Source: Eutypa lata (lineage: Eukaryota; Ascomycota; Sordariomycetes; Xylariales; Diatrypaceae). From it: a stretch of 64,000 nt of DNA. Positions 32,954-44,376 of this stretch are shown here, one piece after another. The stretch's first letter is position 1, and every line of letters begins with the position of its first letter. The notes under the pieces were generated by a model that saw nothing but the letters and a program-made list of their open reading frames with translations, made no database searches and was not told the origin of the DNA. Location of the stretch: positions 2,170,001 through 2,234,000 of the forward strand of contig JAKULF010000011.1 of NCBI GenBank assembly GCA_022661535.1. The letters run 5' to 3'. Position numbers and translations under genes: made by a program.

Positions 32954-34692
32954 TCAACTCGTCTTGGCCGTAATCTCGTCTTTGGCTTTTGGACCCTTCC
33001 CTGCATTCCTGTCCTTTTGTTGTAGTAGGGCAGTGACAACCTTCTCGCTGCCGCCGTTCTTTTCCATGACCAGCTCCCGCAGCCACTTGTTCTCGGTCTC
33101 CAGGGTCTGAATTCGAGTCTCGAGCGTGGTGACCTTATCGTTCAGCTCCTTCTGGCTCTTCTCTAGGGCCTGCTCGCGGGCCTTCTTCTTGACCCTAAAT
33201 CGGGCGCTGGCGGCGGTGTTTCTCCTCCGCTTGTCTTCCTCGGCTGCTAACCGTGACTGCTCTTCGAAGCTCATCGCCCGAGGGGGAGGGACTTCTGTGG
33301 CTTTCCGCTTGTCGCCAGTCTGAGGTGTTGGGGCCCCGTAGGGTCTCTGTTGGGCGCCATTCCGGGGAAAAGTGGGAGAGGGCTGGATAGGTGGCAAGCT
33401 CCCAATGTTGTCCGAGAATGGCTGGACGCTACTGGGAGTATATGGGTCGAAACCAAACCCGTAATCGCCTGGAGCCATGATACCGTGTTAGAAAAGCAAT
33501 CGCAATATATATAGTCGTTGAGAAAAGAAGCATTAAAATTAAATATTTCGAAGTCGCTCGGCAACTTGCGCGACAGCAACAACTCTTCCTCGAGCGGAAG
33601 TTTAAGGTTTGTTGGTGCCATTCTGCGGTATCTCTTCGATGGACTTAATTGGGGGTGTTCGTTACCACATCCCAACTTGAATCGCACGTCAGATCACGAG
33701 AAATTGCACCATCGGCCGCTATACCGATCCGATCTGCAGGCGTGCACGGCTTCGCACTTGCAAGCCCCCAGGCCCCCTGCCCGACCTACCCACCAAGTTC
33801 AAAGTCCCCCCCCCCCAGGCCCCTCAGCTTTCCTTTGGATCGAGCTGCAACGCCATACCGGTCGCTGCCAATCAATTCTCAATCAAATCAATTGCAAGGG
33901 AAATAATGCATAGTAGCGGGGTCGATGCAACGAAAGTCTTGAAAGTCTTGACCACGCTGCGATGGTGAAATTTCACTTGGCATCCTGTTTGGTCGCCCCA
34001 GTCTCTTCTCAATTGCGACTTGCAGCAGGGCGCTCTTGGCAGGATTGGTTTAGACCCTGAATTGACCTCGGGCGCAGGCTGCCACCTCGCGTCTTTGGTT
34101 CTCAACTGGTCTGCTTTTGGGTGTCTGGGATGCGGGGAGAAGGCCACGAGGCTAAATCAAATGATACCTTTTTGAAGAGCAACCACATTTCCGCAAAGGA
34201 TGATGCATGGAAAATGGACTGAAAAGCGTAGGGATAAAAGAAAATAATGAGAAGAAAATAGGAAGGAAGGAAAATAGAGAACGTAATGAAACAAAAATAT
34301 AAATAAGATAACTTCAATCGAACATTGATACAAGAAATATCTGTAGACTAACCTCCTAAATTGAAATCAAATGAAGATATTTCCGCTCCGGTCAATGCAT
34401 CTGGTCCAGATGTCTCTGGATTAGCCGGTGTAGTCGTAGCTGTTGTACCATCCAAATCCAAGTTGATAGCTGACGACGATTGCTGCTGCGCATTGCCGCC
34501 GTTGCTGGTGTTGCTGTTACCGTTGCGTTGCTGCGAATCCCAATCGACAAAGTTGTTATTGGTGAACATAGCCAGTTCCTCCTCGAGAGTAGTGCTGCTC
34601 TCCTCAGGCGACACGTCCTGAGGGACCTCATTAAGAGTTGAAATGTATTGCGACATGTTGACGCTGTGACCTCGACGACCGTAGTTGGTCAT
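32954..34692 (-). CDS. bZIP transcription factor, possibly CYS-3/MetR-like
   Basis: Exon 1 is 34692-34353 and exon 2 is 33468-32954, giving 284 residues. They join in phase (Leu-Gly-Gly-Asp-Tyr) across an 884-bp intron with donor GTTAGT and acceptor CTCCAG. The N-terminus (N-Y-G-R-R, M-S-Q-Y-I-S-T-L-N, acidic L-E-E-E-L-A-M-F-T-N) resembles activation regions of fungal bZIP factors of this type. The basic region at 193-213 contains N-T-A-A-S-A-R-F-R, the N-x7-R signature, and a leucine zipper with E-N-K-W-L-R-E-L follows to about 248. This basic region matches the CYS-3/MetR group that controls sulfur acquisition genes, though I am not certain of the subgroup. It should bind DNA as a dimer in the nucleus. 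An ATG at 33478 lies just before the exon 2 acceptor in the same frame. A transcript starting in the intron could therefore make a 174-residue form lacking the N-terminal region. Confidence 0.82.
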
Positions 34693-37539
34693 TTCTGGTG
34701 TCCCTTCTTTTCCCTACCGGTCGCGTTCTCCTACTATCCGCCAATCCGTGATTAGAATTGAGCAAATTGGTGTATTTTTTGGTCGCCGACTCGAAATTCT
34801 CGTCGGTGAATCGCTCGTTAAATGTCGATGACGATAATAATGTTGTCAGATTGTTGAGGGAGGAGGGTGAAAGTTTAGTGGTTAGAGAAAATCTTCCACA
34901 AAGGGCCGATCGGGGCGATTTCTAATAACCAGCTAAGGTGGGTTGATTATAAGGAGGTATGTAGGTAAGTACCTAGGAATGGTAGCACCTCCGTCGGCTG
35001 CGCTTTGGTGGACTGGAGTTTGCTAAATGGCTCGGCTGATTGTGGGCGCCAAATGTGGAAAAGCTAGACGCCTCTTTTCTCGTTGTTTGAAGACCAAAAA
35101 GAAAAAGCCCTTTCTAGCCCAGAACCAACTTATTACTGTTTCAATATACGTAATGAAGGTGTAAAAGTTGCCTCGCTCGTTCTTATTAGTGGGTTCCGCT
35201 AGGGACAAATAACCTCCCCCTAGCAAGTAAGCAGGTAATGTAACCGAAACCACCTCAGTCAATACTTTCCAAAAAGAAAGCGATCCCACAGACGATGTCC
35301 AACTTGCAAGCAGTTATTATTTACCTAGGTAGTTGGGGCCCCGAGAGCCTAAAAGGAGCATATAATCTTCAAAGAAACTTGCAAGCTGTTCGCACACGGA
35401 AGTGGGTTGGTTGGGGGTCCGTCCCCCTCTTCCCGTGTCCCTGGGTACGTATGTTATATCTGTTAATTCTCCACCAAACAATGAATGATGCCCTTGATTC
35501 CTATGTATGTCTCTACTGTTTAAGTAATCTTTAATCTTTACTCATCCATGGCTTGCTGCATATTGTACGATGCTGTTGATATGTACGTGAATGTTTGACA
35601 GATATTGTCATCTACCTCTACATACTTCGTAGTTCAATGTATGACTCGTAAATAGCATGTGTTATTACTCAGTACCCAAACTCCCAACTGTCTTTGTGCG
35701 CCCTTCTTCGCCGTTTGTTTCCGATAGCGCCACTTAGGCAAAGTAGTTCTATCCACAACGTTCGAATATTCCTCGTCCCCCACTGCCCACCGAGGAGGAG
35801 CTCCGAGAATTGTCCTTGGGGTGTTTCTTACAAATCAACTATGCAGTGCGGGGAGGGTCTCTCTCTTTCAAGCATACACCAACATTGATGCTATGTGTGT
35901 ATAGCTTATCGGCTATTATGTATGTATTGTACAGCAGGTTTTGTAACCGGGACACATTGACCAACCAGATTGCCGAGTTGTACTCTCAATTTACCGTTTT
36001 CAGTCAAGAAGCAACCAGATCCCACGTTATACCACAGATGACGGCTAGCTACGTATGTATATATCCCATCAGTATAGGGCAGACTCTAGACCTTAAATAG
36101 AGGTTTTCTTACTAATGTACGGGCAATCCTTTTACCTTTTGACGTCAAGAATCGACGGACAGACTATGATAAAGCAAGGGAAACGATGAGATAAAGCTCT
36201 ACATACGAAGTATTCAGGTAGTTGAAATATTGTGGCTACCTATTAACATCAATTATCAAGCAACTATCTCGAGTACATACCAGGTAAGTAGGTAGTTAAC
36301 TTAATAGTCCCTTCGTTACTCGCCCATAAGGAGACACATACTTTCACCACACACCCCAAAGTTACATCCGTATAGGCATCACACGGCTTCCCTTGACCTA
36401 CCTATCACGCCAACATCGGAATAACTACAGAATTGGGATGATATAGCAACTGTGCAACTGGTGATGATTATACATACATGCATAGATTCAAGGATCGAAA
36501 TGAACCCCCACACCGAGATGATCAGGAAGACCGCTGCCAAGCGACTTTGGGGTGAGTGGCTGACTGGGGCCCATGCTTTAGTTACAGCATATACGATGAC
36601 GTGCTCGCTGGAACCCACCACACTTTTTCTCGCCGTGGCTTGCCCAAAAGAGGCTTCCGGGCCATTGTTCATACTGACCATATTACGTAATAAGATATTC
36701 CAAGATATTCTTTACTCTATAGACAACCTCAGCCGCATAGATTACTAGACGACTTGACGACATACTGAATTGCGAATGGATTAGGCTTGGCATTAGCTAA
36801 GAGTAATTCCCGAAATGCAAATTAGAGTTTAGGAAGAGAGACACTGCTGCTGCACGAACTGTTGCACTCTGTCAATCTGTATACTCAATGTATATATGCA
36901 TGTGATTGAAGTTCTGAAAATCATATCTGAGTTTAAATATAGTGGTAGACCCACGATACAAGGATATGGGGCTTTACTGAATACGGTATAAAAATGAAGA
37001 GTAAAGAAGTTAAGAACCGTACCCCATGACCGAAAACCCGTTAATTGAATATATCCTTATATCAATCCTACTTCTAGGAATAGGTACCTCCTAGCTACCT
37101 AGTATATAGCAGTCTGGCCACATTTTCTATAGTCATAATCGAAATCAGAAATAGAATAAAGAAAAAGAAGATTTACAACAATATTAGTTATCGAGAGAGG
37201 ATAATGAGCAGTTAAATTAGTTTCTTCTTCTCATGGAGACGAAAGTGCACGTGCTTTTCAAACCCCACGAACGCGTTTTCTTGGCGTAGCTCGCACGAGC
37301 CATGTAACATGGTCCATTAGCCATCCCACGTTTGAATTCAAACCCCAGTTCCCGGAGCCGACGAGGCTGAATGACAACATTGAGCCCCTAACTAAGCCCA
37401 GCCAGCCAGCCAGCTAGCCGCGGCCGAACATCAGATCCACTCCACAGGCGCATCGAGACTTTTCAGATCAGATCATTCAAGAGATCATTGAAGAACAAAC
37501 ACAAATGATGTGAGGGAGTAGTTAGGGAGCAGCAGCAGC

Positions 37540-37586
<47 letters not shown>

Positions 37587-37591
37587 AAATA
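34693..37591. other. Divergent intergenic region of about 2.9 kb
   Basis: This separates the bZIP gene (minus) and CHL4 (plus), so it holds both promoters. No gene is supported; open frames reach about 100 codons without family features. TACCTA/TAGGTA words recur near 34955-34975, 35320-35335, 36280-36300 and 37085-37105. Confidence 0.5.
37530..37586 (+). repeat. (CAG)n(CAA)n repeat in the CHL4 5' leader
   Basis: Four CAG-type units followed by about fifteen CAA units end 5 bp before the CHL4 start codon at 37592. In the mRNA this would be a long unstructured CAA leader directly upstream of the AUG. Confidence 0.95.
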
Positions 37592-39460
37592 ATGGCTCGC
37601 CTATCGCTGCCCACCTCGGCGCGTCTTCCCTCCTCGATACGCGTCGACCCTTCCAATAGCGCCGTGACGAAAGCCCTGAACCGCCTATCGCGGCCCTCCC
37701 TCTTATCCCTGGTTCTCGACTGGCTCGACGAGAAGAACCTGCCCCTCTGCCCACCACTCCTGCGCAGGTCGGCAGCAAGAGGAGAAGACGACGAAAATGA
37801 AGATGTAGAAGATGATGATGACGACGATTACGAGGGCGACTTCTACCCCCCGGCGCGGTCGCTCCCCGAGCTACGCGAGCTCTACGCGTCCATGCAGGCG
37901 GTGGAGAAGAAGAGCGGCGGCAGCAAGCGCGAGGTCGTCGACCGCATCGTCGAGGGCGACTGGCGGCACGGACTGTCGCTGTACCAGCTGGCGATGGCGG
38001 ATCTGCAGCACCTCTACGAACACCCGAACTCGCTGAAGTGGACGGCGTTCCGTGTGCAGCGGTTACAGAACCCCTCTTCAGTGGCCGAGGAGGAGGACGA
38101 CGAGAACGGTGATGATGAGAATATGGGGAGAAGAAGAAAAAGGAGTGGGAAACACAACAAGAAGACCCTCGCCGTCCCGCGCTTCCACCCCTCCACCTTC
38201 CTCCAGAACCTACAAGCCGAGGTCCCGCCCGACGTCAAGGCGCACTATAACTTCGACCGGCCGAAGGACCTCCCTCTCCTGCTCCTGCGCGTCTTCGTCC
38301 TCGACTCGCCGTACAGCACCAGCCTCGCCGTCGCGAACAACCGGAACCGGAACCGGAGCCGCTCCGGTGGGATCAAGGGGGGCGGTGCGGCAGGCGTCAC
38401 GAGCTTCGACGCCGCCCGCACCATCTACATCGCGTTCCCCGACGCATCGCCGCACATCTACATCTCCGCCGCCGCCACCGCGCAAGCGACAACCGCTAAT
38501 ACTAGTACTACGACGACGACGACGACGACGACGACGGGGGATTCCCGCAGCCTCCGCGGCCTCGTCGTAGATGCCATCCCGAAGGCCCTGTCGCGCCCGC
38601 GCGAACGCTACACCCTCGTGCCGTCCGGTCTCTCGACGCGGAATCTATCGGCGCTATTACATACTAAGGGGGCGGGTCGGACGAACGCCGCCGGCGGTGG
38701 GTGGAGTGTGTACGCTGCTACTTCTTTGCCGTCCACCACCACCACCTCTACCACCACCACTACCGATTCGAAGTCCGTCGGCGTTTCCGAGTCACCGCTG
38801 AACCCGACCCTCATGCTACCAACCCCACCAATGTCCGACACTGATAGTAGCACGAAGGACAGGACGGGCCAAAAGAGAAAGCTGGAAGAGGTGGCGGTAG
38901 AGGAGAATCCGGTCGAGGCCCAGCACCAGAGGGCGGTGAAGCGGGCGAAGACCGCGGCGCAGGCTAGGTTTGGCAATTCGGCGCGCGTCGATGATGGGAA
39001 GGGCGTTGAGAGGCTGGATGTTTTGATCGAGGATGCGTTTCCGAGTGTCTCATCGTCGGCGCTTGATGATGATGGTGATGGTGATGGTGAAGAAAGAGTG
39101 GAAGAAGAGGAAGGGGAACCGGCACAGAACTCTAGAAAGCCAGGAGCAAAAAGTAGACGAGGCAATGCAGCAGATCTTCGCTTTTCTCACCAGGAACGGG
39201 AACGGGAACAGGAACAGGGGACGGATGCCGCGGCGGGCGATTCAGCGAGCGACGATGAAAGCGGAGAGAAGAAGAAATGGAGACCGAGGGTCAAGCTCGC
39301 GTTCCACGGCGCGCACGTCTTTGCCGGCATCAGGCAGCTCGTCGAGGCCGGCGTCGTCGATCCGGTTCGCATGCCTGGCTGGATGACGGGCGAGGAGGGC
39401 GTCTCGATCGCGACGGTGAGACATGGGAGGGTGAAGGGGCATCGCGGTGCCGGGTTGTGA
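37592..39460 (+). CDS. CHL4: Inner-kinetochore protein CHL4/Mis15 (CENP-N family)
   Basis: A single frame of 622 codons. The N-terminus has the CHL4 family pattern: a hydrophobic start, then V-T-K-A-L-N-R-L-S-R-x-S-L-L-S-L-V-L-D-W-L-D, then L-P-L-C-P-P-L-L-R, and later D-R-I-V-E-G-D-W-R-H-G-L-S-L-Y-Q-L-A-M-A-D. A middle block with F-H-P-S-T-F-L-Q-N-L-Q and F-D-R-P-K-D-L-P-L-L-L-L-R follows. The C-terminal block G-A-H-V-F-A-G-I-R-Q-L-V-E-A-G then M-P-G-W-M-T-G-E-E-G-V-S is also typical. In yeasts and animals this protein is part of the constitutive centromere-associated network and contacts CENP-A chromatin. Low-complexity Asp/Glu, Thr and Lys/Arg insertions, several encoded by GAC/ACG or ACC repeats, expand the protein between the conserved blocks. 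The CAA leader directly precedes the start. It converges with the TatD gene downstream. Confidence 0.88.
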   Translation: MARLSLPTSARLPSSIRVDPSNSAVTKALNRLSRPSLLSLVLDWLDEKNLPLCPPLLRRSAARGEDDENEDVEDDDDDDYEGDFYPPARSLPELRELYASMQAVEKKSGGSKREVVDRIVEGDWRHGLSLYQLAMADLQHLYEHPNSLKWTAFRVQRLQNPSSVAEEEDDENGDDENMGRRRKRSGKHNKKTLAVPRFHPSTFLQNLQAEVPPDVKAHYNFDRPKDLPLLLLRVFVLDSPYSTSLAVANNRNRNRSRSGGIKGGGAAGVTSFDAARTIYIAFPDASPHIYISAAATAQATTANTSTTTTTTTTTTGDSRSLRGLVVDAIPKALSRPRERYTLVPSGLSTRNLSALLHTKGAGRTNAAGGGWSVYAATSLPSTTTTSTTTTTDSKSVGVSESPLNPTLMLPTPPMSDTDSSTKDRTGQKRKLEEVAVEENPVEAQHQRAVKRAKTAAQARFGNSARVDDGKGVERLDVLIEDAFPSVSSSALDDDGDGDGEERVEEEEGEPAQNSRKPGAKSRRGNAADLRFSHQEREREQEQGTDAAAGDSASDDESGEKKKWRPRVKLAFHGAHVFAGIRQLVEAGVVDPVRMPGWMTGEEGVSIATVRHGRVKGHRGAGL

Positions 39461-39946
39461 ATGTGAATGAAGCGGACTTCTTGCACCACGCACCTGAACT
39501 ATGTTTTATTTTGGAAGGAGGGTGCGGGTAATGCTAAGAGAGAGAGAGAGAATATCGGTTGCATCATGCATAGCAAGCAGGCGTTTTTTTAATTTAATTT
39601 ATGGTTGATTGCTCGGGAAAAGGGAGGGGGAAGTGATGTGGATGGATGGGTGGATAGATGGAATAGGGAGGCATTGCGTGTATAATTGGCAGAGTAATGT
39701 ATACCCAAGGGCGAGTGTAAAATCATAAAATCATACCACGTAGACTTACCGTGCTTTGCGTTCTCGATTACTTTCCGCTGAGTTGTTTGTGCAAGCGAGC
39801 TACTACGTCCGCTCTATCTATCGTAAAAGTACACATCCTTTTCTACTCTCCAGACGTATGTATATGTGTGTATTTTTTAATTTACCCGCTCCGACTCAAC
39901 AGTCTATAGCATAGGTAATTAACCTCCCTATCCATCCATCCATCAA
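39461..39946. other. Intergenic between convergent CHL4 and TatD genes
   Basis: This is the shared 3' flank. It has a GAGA run near 39539-39551 and a few CATC repeats near 39930-39945. No gene is seen. Confidence 0.6.
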
Positions 39947-40420
39947 TCAACTATCCTCCTCTTCTTCCCCTTCCCCTTCTTCTTCAAGATCAAAAACCCC
40001 CACCGTATTCCGCCACGCAGCCTCGCACAGCACCTCGACGCCCACGCCCTTGATGCCCGCGACGCCCACGGCCACGCGCTCGATCATGCACGGCTCGTTG
40101 CGGCTCTTGACCATCGCGCCCTCGACCCACTTCTCCTTCTTCACCGTCTTGAAGCGCTCCGGTACCTCGGGTTCCTTCTTCTTGGGGGGCGGTTGCTTCT
40201 TTCGCGATTTTTGCTGCTGCTGTGGCTTGGGTGGTTTGGGTGCTATTGCTGCTGCTGATGGTGTGGATGTTCCCGATGCTGATACTGAAGCTGGAGTCGA
40301 TGTCCCTGATGGTGTCTCCGACGGCGCGGTGGTGAATGCTGGGGCGAGAGCTGCTGTCGCTACTGACGTTGTTGCTTGTTCGCCAGCACCTGTTGCTGTT
40401 GTAGTAGTTTCGGAATTCGT

Positions 40421-40457
<37 letters not shown>

Positions 40458-41991
40458 TCCCTCTTCGCAGCCTCGACCAAAAACCTCCACGCCTCATGAC
40501 TAGGTCGAATCTCGCACCAGGGCCCGTCCGTCTCCAGCATCAACCTCCCCAAGCCGACCACATCCCGAACCACATCGCAGTTCTCCGCCGTCTTCAAGCT
40601 GCACCCGTTGACGCCCACGTGGAGCCCCAACTCCAACAACTCCCGCAGCTCTTCCGCCGTCCCCGTGAAGCTGTGCACGACGGCCCCCTTGCGCAGCCGC
40701 TCGAGCCCGTCCCCGAACCTCTCGCGCAGGAGCGCCACGAAGTCCCCGTGCGCCGCCCGCGAGTGCAGGAACAGCGGCAGCGGCGGCTCCAGCCGCGCCG
40801 CCAGGTCCAGCTGCGCCCGGAAGGCGTGCAGCTGGAGACGCCGCGAGCAGTAGTGCAGCCGGTCGTAGTCTAGCCCGAACTCGCCGAGAGCAACGAGCGG
40901 CGGCCTGTGGCGGGTTTTCTTGGTGCTGGTGCTGGTGCTGGTGCTAGTGTTAGGGTTGGTAGGAGACGGAGGGGAAGACCGCGCCGATGTGATTAGGGCC
41001 TCTAGTTCTGAGATTATGGTCGCTGTGCGGGCGGCGTCCGGCTCGTTGTCATCCTCTTCGGATAGGGGCTTGGATGGGTCCGGATCACAGGGGATGCTTG
41101 ACCCGTTGTTGGCGTCGTCATGGTGCGCGTGTGGTGGTTTGGTGCCGAAGATGGCGCTGCTGCAGGGGTGGATTCCCGCTGTTGTGTAGACTGTGCCGGC
41201 TGTTGTTTTTAACATTGAAAATGCGGATCTTCGGTCAGCGTATTTAATTCCCTGATGTGTTTTCTTTCTTCTTCCGTGAGGCTAGTAGACCTTTTAAGAG
41301 AGGTGAAAAATATGGAAATAGAAATTTTCACAAAAGAAAAAAAAGGGGGTTCAGGAGAAGAAGAAGGCCCATGCATCCGTAATGACGGGAAGATTTAAAC
41401 TCACGATATTCCTTGGCGATCTCTAGGGCATCCCGGGAGCTCTTGAAGTCGGAACCGGTGACGATCAACTTGTGACACCCGACCTCTTTCGCCCGTGAAA
41501 TGACGGCACTTAGGTCGTCTGGGTGGCGCTGGGTACCATGGTGTATTCCCCGGAAGATTGGATCTGCGAGGTTGATGCCAATCTAACCATAGCAGACAGG
41601 TGAGATGGTTAGCGAATGATCTGAAAGGGAGCAGATAGCAGATAGCAGATAGTAATGGTATATCTAGCTTCATCGCTAGAATTTATAACCATCGTGACAG
41701 GCTAAGTAAGTACTGATAGTGATAGTCGGTGCGTCTCCCAAAAACTCTGGAGGCAGCCCCCGATCGATACACAACTTGGTGACTTACATCAATATATCGT
41801 GGTTTATAAGCTGAATCTACTATAGGCGCAGCTTCTTCCGCCTTGGGGTGGGCGCTGCTCTCAGCCGCCATCCTAGATAGTACTGACGTTGATGATATAC
41901 TTTTCCAACCACCGTTAACCTTTAGATGTTGCTGTTGGCAGTTAGATCTGAGGCATGCGAGGGGTCGAAAGTAAATCGATCGTAATATCAT
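39947..41991 (-). CDS. TatD-family metal-dependent deoxyribonuclease (three exons)
   Basis: Exons are 41991-41788, 41582-41405 and 41199-39947, giving 544 residues. The introns have donors GTAAGT and GTGAGT and acceptors GGTTAG and ACAACAG, the latter with a GCTGAC branch site. The protein starts the TatD core with P-R-Y-I-D-I-G-I-N-L, then R-H-P-D-D-L, V-T-G-S-D-F-K-S-S and G-T-V-Y-T-T-A-G-I-H-P-C-S. It continues with A-L-G-E-F-G-L-D-Y-D-R, F-L-H-S-R-A-A-H, V-H-S-F-T-G and L-M-L-E-T-D-G-P-W-C. These are the conserved metal-ligand blocks of eukaryotic TATDN1-type nucleases. Family members are 3'-5' DNases linked to DNA repair and apoptosis-like DNA breakdown. The first 40 residues are basic with few acidic residues, so mitochondrial import is possible. 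An alternative start is the internal M-A-A-E. Two low-complexity insertions break the core. One is Pro/Ser/Thr-rich after residue about 140. The other is about 120 residues of poly-Ala, Thr, Pro and Lys, partly from a GCA repeat at 40423-40454, before the final conserved helix. Confidence 0.88.
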
Positions 41992-42919
41992 AGAGCCCTC
42001 GTCACATAAGATGACTCTTCAATACAGATCCAAAATGGTTATGTGAGTCAGAGGATAGATCCAAGTAGGTATTTATTCTCTTTTAGGTAAGTTGTTGACT
42101 TTCAGCTGTACCAACGGCTCGGTCATGCCAAGAGTTTTTAATTGGTTTTGTTGCACGTGGTTTCGCGGCTTGAACGCGAATTGACAGGGGTTCAGATCGA
42201 TTAATTGATTTTAATTGAACATCACAACATCGCATCATGGAGTAGTATATGTAGTATCATTTGTTCTATTTCTAAATAAAATGAATGGATTGGTAGATAT
42301 TGCCTGCTGAATTATGTGACGTTTTCTGTTGATTGAGAACAATCATCACATAACTATATCCATCCGCTTTTGCTTACACACACGATTCACATATGTATCT
42401 AGAGACTATAGTTGGTTGACAAAAAGGCAATGATGGCAAGCCTACCTAATGTTTAACTTGAGATTATCTTACGGTATTTTTTTGGTCAACGGCGTTAGCT
42501 GTATGCTTTCATACGGGTGTTATTTCGATACACTTGCTGCTACACCTATCTAGTTAAGTACATACTGGCTTCGCATGCATCTCGGTGGCACAGCTGAGTC
42601 CTAGAATTACCATTCCAATTTCTTTTAAGTTATACGGAGGAAGCATCACTATTACTGGCAGGAATGTTTGACAATTCGATTACTAATTGAGAATTTAGAG
42701 GGGTAATGATTACTGGCATGGATAATAAGCCGCCGACAAACCCGAATCCCGGACATATGCTGGCACCATCACCTCATGTCTCATATAGGTAACATCGTAC
42801 AGTCGTATCAGACATATATTTAAGCTGCATTACCTACCTGATGTGTGTAATAAGTAAACCCGAATCAACTACCTACACAGAGATAAATACAATAATTTCA
42901 TCCTTCCCTCGAAGTCAAG
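41992..42919. other. Divergent intergenic region
   Basis: Promoter region for the TatD gene (minus) and the beta-lactamase-like gene (plus). No gene or notable motif is seen. Confidence 0.5.
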
Positions 42920-44376
42920 ATGGCCCTAAAAGGAGTGAAATTCCGCCTCGACGACATATTAGAAGCCTTCGTCGCACCTCCAGACATAACGGTGGCCGAG
43001 GATAAACTACTAGCGGCCGGGTTCGTGGTCGTAGACCGAAATGGTATGCCGCCAGTCTTAACGCGGAGATGAAGATGGGCGAGCGGCTAGCTGACCTAAA
43101 GATCCGTTCAAGAGGTCCTATATTCTGGTGCAGCTGGCCATCTACGCTTTAAACCTGATTCCGAGAAATACACCGTAGACTCTATCTCCTGGGCAGCGTC
43201 TATGACAAAGTTAATCACGGCTGTCTGCCTGCTACAGCTCGTCGAAAGGGGACTTATGGGCCTCGACGAAGACGCCGGAGCATATGTTCCTCAACTGAAA
43301 GAGATGCAGATCGTGACGGACTCCTCTGATGAAGCTGGTAACCCCTCGATGAAGGAGAACAAGAGCCCTATTACCTTGAGGTGCCTATTTCATAATGATA
43401 TTCCTAGACCAGTCTGCGAGTCTGTTGGTTATATGCTCCGAGTCTGACAAACCCGCCAGACATCTTCTCACGCATACGTCTGGATTGTCATACGTCGAGG
43501 TTCATCCCCGCCTACTCAAATGGGCGGAGGCGGTAGGGCGACCTCTGGATTCTAACAACAGGGACCTAGAATATTACGTTATGCCACTCGTGTTTGCCCC
43601 AGGAGAGAGCTGGGCCTACGGGACGGGACTAGACTGGGCGGGCCAGCTCCTCGAGAAGGTCACGGGCCAGCGCCTGGGCGCATACATGCAAGAGCACATC
43701 TTCGGCCCGCTGGGGATGTCTTCCACCGGCTTTCAACCCAGGGATATCCCGAACTTCGAGACGAGGTCAACGGCCGCAGGGCACCGATCTCCTGCTCCGG
43801 ATCAGACCCTCACTCCTCTCGTCAGCTTCTCGCGCCGCCTCGGCGAGGACGACATCGAGAGCGGGGGCGCGGGGCTCTTCGGCTCGCCCGCCGACTACGC
43901 CAAGTTCTTGCAAGCGGTACTCCAGGGTCGACTGCTGAGTCCGGAGACGACCGAAGCGATGTTTACCCCGCAACTGAGCGAAGAGCCGCGGGCTGCGCTC
44001 GAGAAGTTCTTTGCTGCCCTTCCTCTCATGATGCTTCCGGAGTTTGATGCAGGCGTGTCTATAGATCATGGGCTGGGCGGTGTGGTCAATACGCAAGATA
44101 GCCCTGGGAAGCGACACCGCGGGAGCATGGCATGGGGCGGGATGCTGAACAGCCGCTGGGTAAGCGAAGAGCGTATCATTTTGTTTGTCTGTGTTCTTGC
44201 ATAATACTATAAAAGAGAGAAGCTAACTAAGGCCGAAACCGGCGTCGCAGTGGATCGATCGCGATGCTGGTATTGCCGGAGTGTTCTTCACGTCTGTCCT
44301 TCCTACCGGAGATCCGGTGGTTAAGAGGGTGTATAACGAATTGGAGGAAGCAGTTTACAGTGAACTCTCCCAGTAA
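42920..44376 (+). CDS. Beta-lactamase/transpeptidase-like serine hydrolase (four exons)
   Basis: Exons are 42920-43043, 43113-43380, 43460-44159 and 44251-44376, giving 405 residues. The class C beta-lactamase-like nucleophile motif S-M-T-K is at residues 71-74 within W-A-A-S-M-T-K. It is followed by L-L-T-H-T-S-G-L-S-Y, W-A-Y-G-T-G-L-D-W-A-G (the Tyr motif region), G-S-P-A-D-Y-A-K-F and H-G-L-G-G. The end is W-W-I-D-R-D-A-G-I-A-G-V-F-F-T, as in fungal members. The fold is shared by esterases, transpeptidases and hydrolases acting in secondary metabolism (LovD-like), so the substrate is open. No signal peptide is seen, suggesting a cytosolic enzyme. Introns 1 and 3 have good donors (GTATGC, GTAAGC). 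Intron 2 uses GTGCCT, a poor donor, but has a CTGAC branch and joins to the expected L-R-H-L-L-T-H. Upstream ATG alternatives are not needed. Confidence 0.87.

Noticed and set aside
33518..33913. Plus-strand frame of 131 codons inside the bZIP intron
   Set aside because: It has no recognisable features and overlaps repeat-like CCCCC stretches; too weak for an antisense gene.
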